A DNA stretch of 9,500 nt from an uncultured Clostridia bacterium (GTDB lineage: Bacteria; Bacillota; Clostridia; RUG12999), in contig CALLNG010000467.1 of NCBI GenBank assembly GCA_938005345.1, forward strand, positions 1-9,500. The letters are read 5' to 3'. This document shows, piece by piece, positions 5,865-9,500 of this stretch (positions are counted from its first letter, which is position 1; every line of letters starts with the position of its first letter). Below the pieces are notes generated by a model that did no database searches, had not been told where the DNA came from, and saw only the letters and a list, made by a program, of their open reading frames with translations. Both the position numbers and the translations under genes were made by a program.

Positions 5865-7002
5865 ATTAAAAGTGATGACTGTTTTTGGAACGCGGCCGGA
5901 AGCCATTAAAATGGCGCCGTTGGTGTTGGAACTGCAAAAGGCGCCGGAAATCGAAAGCGTTGTGTGTGTCACGGCCCAGCACCGTCAAATGCTGGATATG
6001 GTGATGGATATGTTTCAAATTACGGCAGACTATGACCTCAATATCATGAAAGAACGCCAGACCCTGGCCGGCATTACAACGCTGGCACTGGGTGGCATAT
6101 ACGACGTAGTAGCAGACTGTGAACCGGATGTGGTTTTGGTTCACGGAGACACCACCACCACACTGGCGGGAAGCCTCGCGTCCTTTTACAATCAAGTGAA
6201 GGTAGGCCACGTGGAAGCAGGCCTGCGTACGTACGATAAATATTCCCCCTTCCCGGAAGAAATGAACCGCAAACTTACCGGTGCGATTGCTGATTTTCAT
6301 TTTGCACCTACAGTAAAAAACCGGGAAAACCTGCGCCGGGAAGGCATTATGGACGGTATTTATGTCACAGGAAACACCGTTATTGACGCCATTCATTATA
6401 CGGCCAAAGACCAGTATGTGTTCCGCAATGAATTGCTCAATCAAATTGACTTTGCAGGTAGCCAAATCATTTTGGTTACAGCACACCGCCGTGAAAACCT
6501 GGGCAAACCCCTGGAGCAAATTTGCAGCGCGCTGCGGCGCATTGTGGAGGATAATGCAAATGCTCAAATTGTGTATCCGGTCCATTTGAACCCCGCTGTG
6601 CGCGATACAGTGTTTCAAATGCTTGGCGGACATGACCGTATTCACCTGATTGACCCGCTGGATGTAGACGAACTACATAACTTGATGAAACGTTGCTACA
6701 TGGTCATGACGGATTCAGGCGGATTGCAGGAAGAAGCACCTTCCCTGGGAAAACCGGTTTTGGTGCTGCGCACAGAAACAGAACGTCCGGAAGCAGTGGC
6801 TGCTGGCACAGTTAAGTTGGCAGGCGTTGAACAAGAGGCCATTTACCAGATGGCCTGTGAACTGCTGCGCGATGATGCCGCTTACCAAAAAATGAGCAAA
6901 GCCGTCAACCCATACGGCGACGGGCAGGCTTCCCGCCGCATTGTGCAAGCATTGCTCTATGAATTTGGCAAACGGGATACCCGCCCGGACGAATTAGCCT
7001 AA
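5857..7002 (+). CDS. mnaA: UDP-N-acetylglucosamine 2-epimerase (non-hydrolysing)
   Basis: 381-residue cytoplasmic enzyme that interconverts UDP-GlcNAc and UDP-ManNAc; also named wecB. UDP-ManNAc feeds the linkage unit of wall teichoic acid or other ManNAc glycans. Family length is about 370-385. The GT-B fold motifs are all present: VFGTRPEAIKMAPLV (9-23), TAQHRQMLD (39-47), VHGDTTTTLAGSLAS (95-109) with Asp98, GHVEAGLRTYDKYSPFPEEMNR (117-138) with Glu120 and Glu134, VTGNTVIDA (170-178), TAHRREN (208-214) with His210, YPVHLNP (240-246), and DSGGLQEEAPSLGKPVLVLR (286-305). It starts inside the end of the TagO gene, with AAGGAG 7 bases before the ATG, so translation is probably coupled. Pairing with TagO supports a role in envelope glycan synthesis. 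It is the last gene before the terminator at 7011-7044. Confidence 0.96.
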   Translation: MSKLKVMTVFGTRPEAIKMAPLVLELQKAPEIESVVCVTAQHRQMLDMVMDMFQITADYDLNIMKERQTLAGITTLALGGIYDVVADCEPDVVLVHGDTTTTLAGSLASFYNQVKVGHVEAGLRTYDKYSPFPEEMNRKLTGAIADFHFAPTVKNRENLRREGIMDGIYVTGNTVIDAIHYTAKDQYVFRNELLNQIDFAGSQIILVTAHRRENLGKPLEQICSALRRIVEDNANAQIVYPVHLNPAVRDTVFQMLGGHDRIHLIDPLDVDELHNLMKRCYMVMTDSGGLQEEAPSLGKPVLVLRTETERPEAVAAGTVKLAGVEQEAIYQMACELLRDDAAYQKMSKAVNPYGDGQASRRIVQALLYEFGKRDTRPDELA

Positions 7003-7010
7003 CAAACAGC

Positions 7011-7044
7011 AAAATGCAGAAAGCCTAGGCATTCTGCATTTTTT
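7011..7044 (+). terminator. Intrinsic terminator after mnaA
   Basis: AAAATGCAGAA (7011-7021) pairs perfectly with TTCTGCATTTT (7032-7042) over 11 base pairs around AGCCTAGGCA, and the right arm runs into a six-T stretch (7039-7044). It lies 9 bases after the mnaA stop and closes the operon. The A-run on the left could also support termination of minus-strand transcripts. Confidence 0.85.
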
Positions 7045-7075
7045 ATCTTTTTCATGAAAAAAGGAGAAACCGAAC

Positions 7076-9253
7076 ATGGGAAAAACATTGGTACTGGCGG
7101 AAAAGCCATCGGTGGGCCGGGACTTGGCACGCGTGCTGGGCTGCCGCCAAAAGGCAAACGGATATTTAGAAGGCCCTCAGTATATTGTAACCTGGGCATT
7201 GGGCCATCTGGTGGAACTCGCCCAGCCGGAAGCATACGACAAGCGGTATCAGACGTGGAGCATGGAGACGCTGCCCATGCTGCCAGAACGCATGCAGCTG
7301 GAGGTTATCCCCGCCACGGCAAAACAATACGGTGTCGTCAAACGGCTGTTGCATGACAAACGTGTCAGCGCATTGGTCATCGCAACGGACGCGGGAAGGG
7401 AAGGAGAACTGGTCGCCCGCTGGATTTTAGACAAAGCGGGATACCGCGGCCCCATCAAACGGCTTTGGATTTCCTCTCAGACAGACAAGGCCATCCATCA
7501 AGGGTTTGCACACCTCCGCGACGGGCGCGACTATGTAAATCTGTACCAGTCCGCCCAGGCGCGTGCGGAGGCGGACTGGCTGGTGGGGCTCAATGTCACC
7601 CGCGCGTTAACCTGCAAATACAACGCGCAGCTCTCCGCGGGACGCGTCCAGACGCCCACGCTGGCACTGCTGGTAGCGCGGGAAAACGAAATCCGGCAGT
7701 TTGTTCCCAAGCCGTATCTAACACTGCGTGCCGATTTAGGCAAGTTATTTGCCACCTGGCAGGACCGGAATGGACAGACGCATCTCTTTGACCGGCAAAA
7801 AGCGCAAGACATTGCCCGGCGCATCGAAGGGAACACCTTTACAGTGACGGAGGTCAAAACGGCAACCAAAACGGTACCAGTGCCCATGCTTTATGACCTA
7901 ACAGAACTGCAGCGGGACGCAAATCGCCAATACGGCTATTCCGCCAAACAGACGCTCAACATCATGCAGCGGCTTTACGAGCACCACAAAGCGCTGACCT
8001 ATCCGCGTACCGACTCCCGCTATCTGACGGAGGACATTGTCCCGACGCTGCGCGACCGGCTGGAAGCGGTGCGCGTAGGCAATTTCCGTCCCATTGTCAG
8101 TGACATTGTCCGCGGGCGCAAGACCATTGCCAAAGCCTGTGTCAACAATGGCAAGGTCAGCGACCACCACGCGATCATTCCGACGGAGGAGGCGGTGGAT
8201 CTGTCCGCGCTTTCCACTGAAGAACTGCGTATCTATTCGCTGGTGGTGCAGCGGTTTTTGACGTGCTTTTATCCACCCCATACCTATCTGCAAATCCAGG
8301 CGGAACTGGAATGCGGCGGAGAGCGGTTCCGCGCTTCCGGACGCAAAGTAGTGCAGTTAGGCTGGAAACAGGTGGGGCAGGCACACGATGAAGAGGAAGC
8401 AGCGGAACTGGAAGAGGAGCAGACGCTGCCGGAGCTAGCGCGCGGCGCGGCGTTTCGCTGCGCCAATGTGCAGCTCAAAGAGGGCAAGACCAAACCGCCC
8501 GCTCGGTATACAGAGGCGACGCTGCTGTCCGCCATGGAAAACCCTTCCCGTTTTATTGCCGACAAATCCATGAAGGAATACATCGGCGGTGGACTCGGAA
8601 CGCCTGCTACGCGCGCAGATATCATTGAAAAGCTATTTTCATCGTTTTACATGGAAAAACGCGGCAAGGAACTAGTGCCCACCTCCAAAGGTATGCAGCT
8701 GGTATCCCTGGTGCCGCAGGATTTGAAGGAACCGCTGCTCACCGCCAAATGGGAGCAGCAACTCGATGGCATCAGCAAAGGCAAGACCAAAAAAGAGACG
8801 TTTATTCAGGAAATGAGGCGCTATGCCAAAACGCTGGTTGCCACGGTAGCCAGCAGTACCAATACCTATGTGCATGACAACCTGTCGCGCACGCCTTGTC
8901 CGCAATGCGGCAAAATGATGTTGAAAGTCAACGGGAAACGCGGCAAAATGCTGGTATGCCAGGATCGGGACTGCGGCTACCGGCAACATGTTAGTTTTCA
9001 GTCCAACGTCCGCTGCCCCAATTGCCACAAGCGCATGGAAATATATGGTTCTGAGGATAAACGGACCTATGTGTGTGCCTGCGGGTTCCGCGAAAAAGTG
9101 GACCGATTCCACGAAAAAAACAAGGCCAGCACAGGCGGCGCATCCAAACAGTTTGTGAAACAATATTTGAAACAGCAAAACCAGCAGCAACAGGAAGTGA
9201 GCGCCTTTGAGCTGGCTTTGCAAAAAGCAATGGAAGAACAAAAGAAATCCTAG
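7076..9253 (+). CDS. topB: DNA topoisomerase III (type IA)
   Basis: 725-residue enzyme that relaxes negative supercoils and decatenates DNA by cutting one strand. A Toprim domain leads with LAEKPS (7-12, Glu9) and IATDAGREGELVARW (102-116, Asp105). The second Asp of the usual DxD is Gly107 here, a form I recall as common in Bacillus-type TopB. SAGRVQTPTLALLV (187-200) follows. The catalytic tyrosine is Tyr309 in LTYPRTDSRYL (307-317). GLGTPATRADIIEKLF (506-521) is the conserved core end. At the C-terminus are two zinc-ribbon-like motifs: C608, C611, C628, C633 and C647, C650, C667, C669. A Gln-rich tail (about 699-725) ends the protein. AAGGAG lies 9 bases before the ATG. Only 31 bases separate it from the terminator, with no clear promoter. 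The start of a GNAT-like gene follows after 14 bases. TopB may also come with mobile elements, but nothing here suggests one. Confidence 0.95.
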   Translation: MGKTLVLAEKPSVGRDLARVLGCRQKANGYLEGPQYIVTWALGHLVELAQPEAYDKRYQTWSMETLPMLPERMQLEVIPATAKQYGVVKRLLHDKRVSALVIATDAGREGELVARWILDKAGYRGPIKRLWISSQTDKAIHQGFAHLRDGRDYVNLYQSAQARAEADWLVGLNVTRALTCKYNAQLSAGRVQTPTLALLVARENEIRQFVPKPYLTLRADLGKLFATWQDRNGQTHLFDRQKAQDIARRIEGNTFTVTEVKTATKTVPVPMLYDLTELQRDANRQYGYSAKQTLNIMQRLYEHHKALTYPRTDSRYLTEDIVPTLRDRLEAVRVGNFRPIVSDIVRGRKTIAKACVNNGKVSDHHAIIPTEEAVDLSALSTEELRIYSLVVQRFLTCFYPPHTYLQIQAELECGGERFRASGRKVVQLGWKQVGQAHDEEEAAELEEEQTLPELARGAAFRCANVQLKEGKTKPPARYTEATLLSAMENPSRFIADKSMKEYIGGGLGTPATRADIIEKLFSSFYMEKRGKELVPTSKGMQLVSLVPQDLKEPLLTAKWEQQLDGISKGKTKKETFIQEMRRYAKTLVATVASSTNTYVHDNLSRTPCPQCGKMMLKVNGKRGKMLVCQDRDCGYRQHVSFQSNVRCPNCHKRMEIYGSEDKRTYVCACGFREKVDRFHEKNKASTGGASKQFVKQYLKQQNQQQQEVSAFELALQKAMEEQKKS

Positions 9254-9267
9254 AAGGAGGTTTTATC

Positions 9268-9500
9268 ATGGAAGAACTCAATATTGTACCTGTACAGCAG
9301 GACCAGACACAGCGGGTTGCGGTGCTGGCCGCAGAAATTTGGCGGGAGCACTATACGCCGATATTGGGCCGGGAGCAGGTGGAGTACATGCTGGATAAAT
9401 TTCAGTCTGCAGAAGCGATGGCCCAGCAAATTGGCGAAGGTTATTGCTACTATTTAATGGAAGTGGGAGGAAAAGCCGCGGGGTATGCCGCCATCAAGCC
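9268..9500 (+). CDS. GNAT-family N-acetyltransferase, 3' end cut by window edge
   Basis: Only the first 77 codons are visible. The start is well fixed: AAGGAGG (9254-9260) directly follows the topB stop and lies 7 bases before the ATG. The N-terminus has an AEIWREHYTPILGREQVEYM segment (22-41), a common first helix pattern in GNAT enzymes, then GYCYYLMEVGGKAAGYAAIK (58-77), which reads as the first beta strands of the fold. These enzymes move an acetyl group from acetyl-CoA to an amine of a small molecule or protein N-terminus; the acetyl-CoA loop lies beyond the window. Substrate is unknown. Close spacing suggests co-transcription with topB. Confidence 0.8.
   Translation, partial: MEELNIVPVQQDQTQRVAVLAAEIWREHYTPILGREQVEYMLDKFQSAEAMAQQIGEGYCYYLMEVGGKAAGYAAIK

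Noticed and set aside
5866..6645. Minus-strand open frame of 259 residues opposite mnaA
   Set aside because: It is long only because of codon bias on the opposite strand; it is rich in His, Cys and Asn, with no domain or ribosome binding site.
7054..7356. Plus-strand frame from the ATG at 7054
   Set aside because: It overlaps topB in another frame and shows no family features; topB has a full type IA motif set.
1..9500. Mobile element, CRISPR array, toxin-antitoxin or defence genes
   Set aside because: No transposase, integrase, direct-repeat array or paired small genes are visible on either strand; topB alone is not evidence of an element.

Overview
The window looks like ordinary chromosome from a low-to-mid-GC Gram-positive anaerobe of the Clostridia, possibly Oscillospiraceae/Ruminococcaceae. 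This rests on strong AGGAGG-type ribosome binding sites, a TagO/MnaA pair of the teichoic-acid kind, a Bacillus-type TopB and a small DUF4830-like exported protein. The placement is inference from gene content and style. I see no mobile element, CRISPR array, tRNA, rRNA or phage gene. Coding density is high and the genes are mostly housekeeping.

Layout. On the minus strand (1-2165) a promoter at about 1608-1636 drives a 16S rRNA pseudouridine synthase of RsuA type (795-1514). Its stop codon overlaps the start of a GT-C membrane mannosyltransferase (COG5542/Gpi18-like), which runs off the left edge (1-798). Upstream, also on the minus strand, is a small exported DUF4830-like protein (1701-2165). 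A divergent intergenic region (2166-2368) follows. It holds a GC-rich hairpin in the leader of the small exported gene, an extended -10 promoter facing right, and a perfect 15-bp palindrome just past that promoter.

On the plus strand, a compact four-gene operon (2369-7002) encodes a PLP-dependent class I/II aminotransferase, tryptophanyl-tRNA synthetase (trpS), a TagO/WecA-family polyprenyl-phosphate GlcNAc-1-phosphate transferase with an unusual long hydrophilic C-terminal tail, and UDP-GlcNAc 2-epimerase (mnaA/wecB). It closes with a strong intrinsic terminator (7011-7044). topB (7076-9253), a type IA topoisomerase III, and the start of a GNAT-family acetyltransferase (9268 to the right edge) follow with short gaps.

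How the genes fit together. TagO and MnaA would supply the lipid-linked GlcNAc and the UDP-ManNAc that begin wall teichoic acid or a related envelope glycan. The GT-C mannosyltransferase on the left is also an envelope glycosyltransferase, but it is in a different transcription unit. The aminotransferase and trpS share the operon promoter and have no obvious functional tie to the cell-wall pair. I found no convincing novel system. The points most worth a second look are the operator-like palindrome, the TagO tail, the structured rsuA leader, the uncharacterised DUF4830-like protein, and topB lying directly behind a terminator without a visible promoter.
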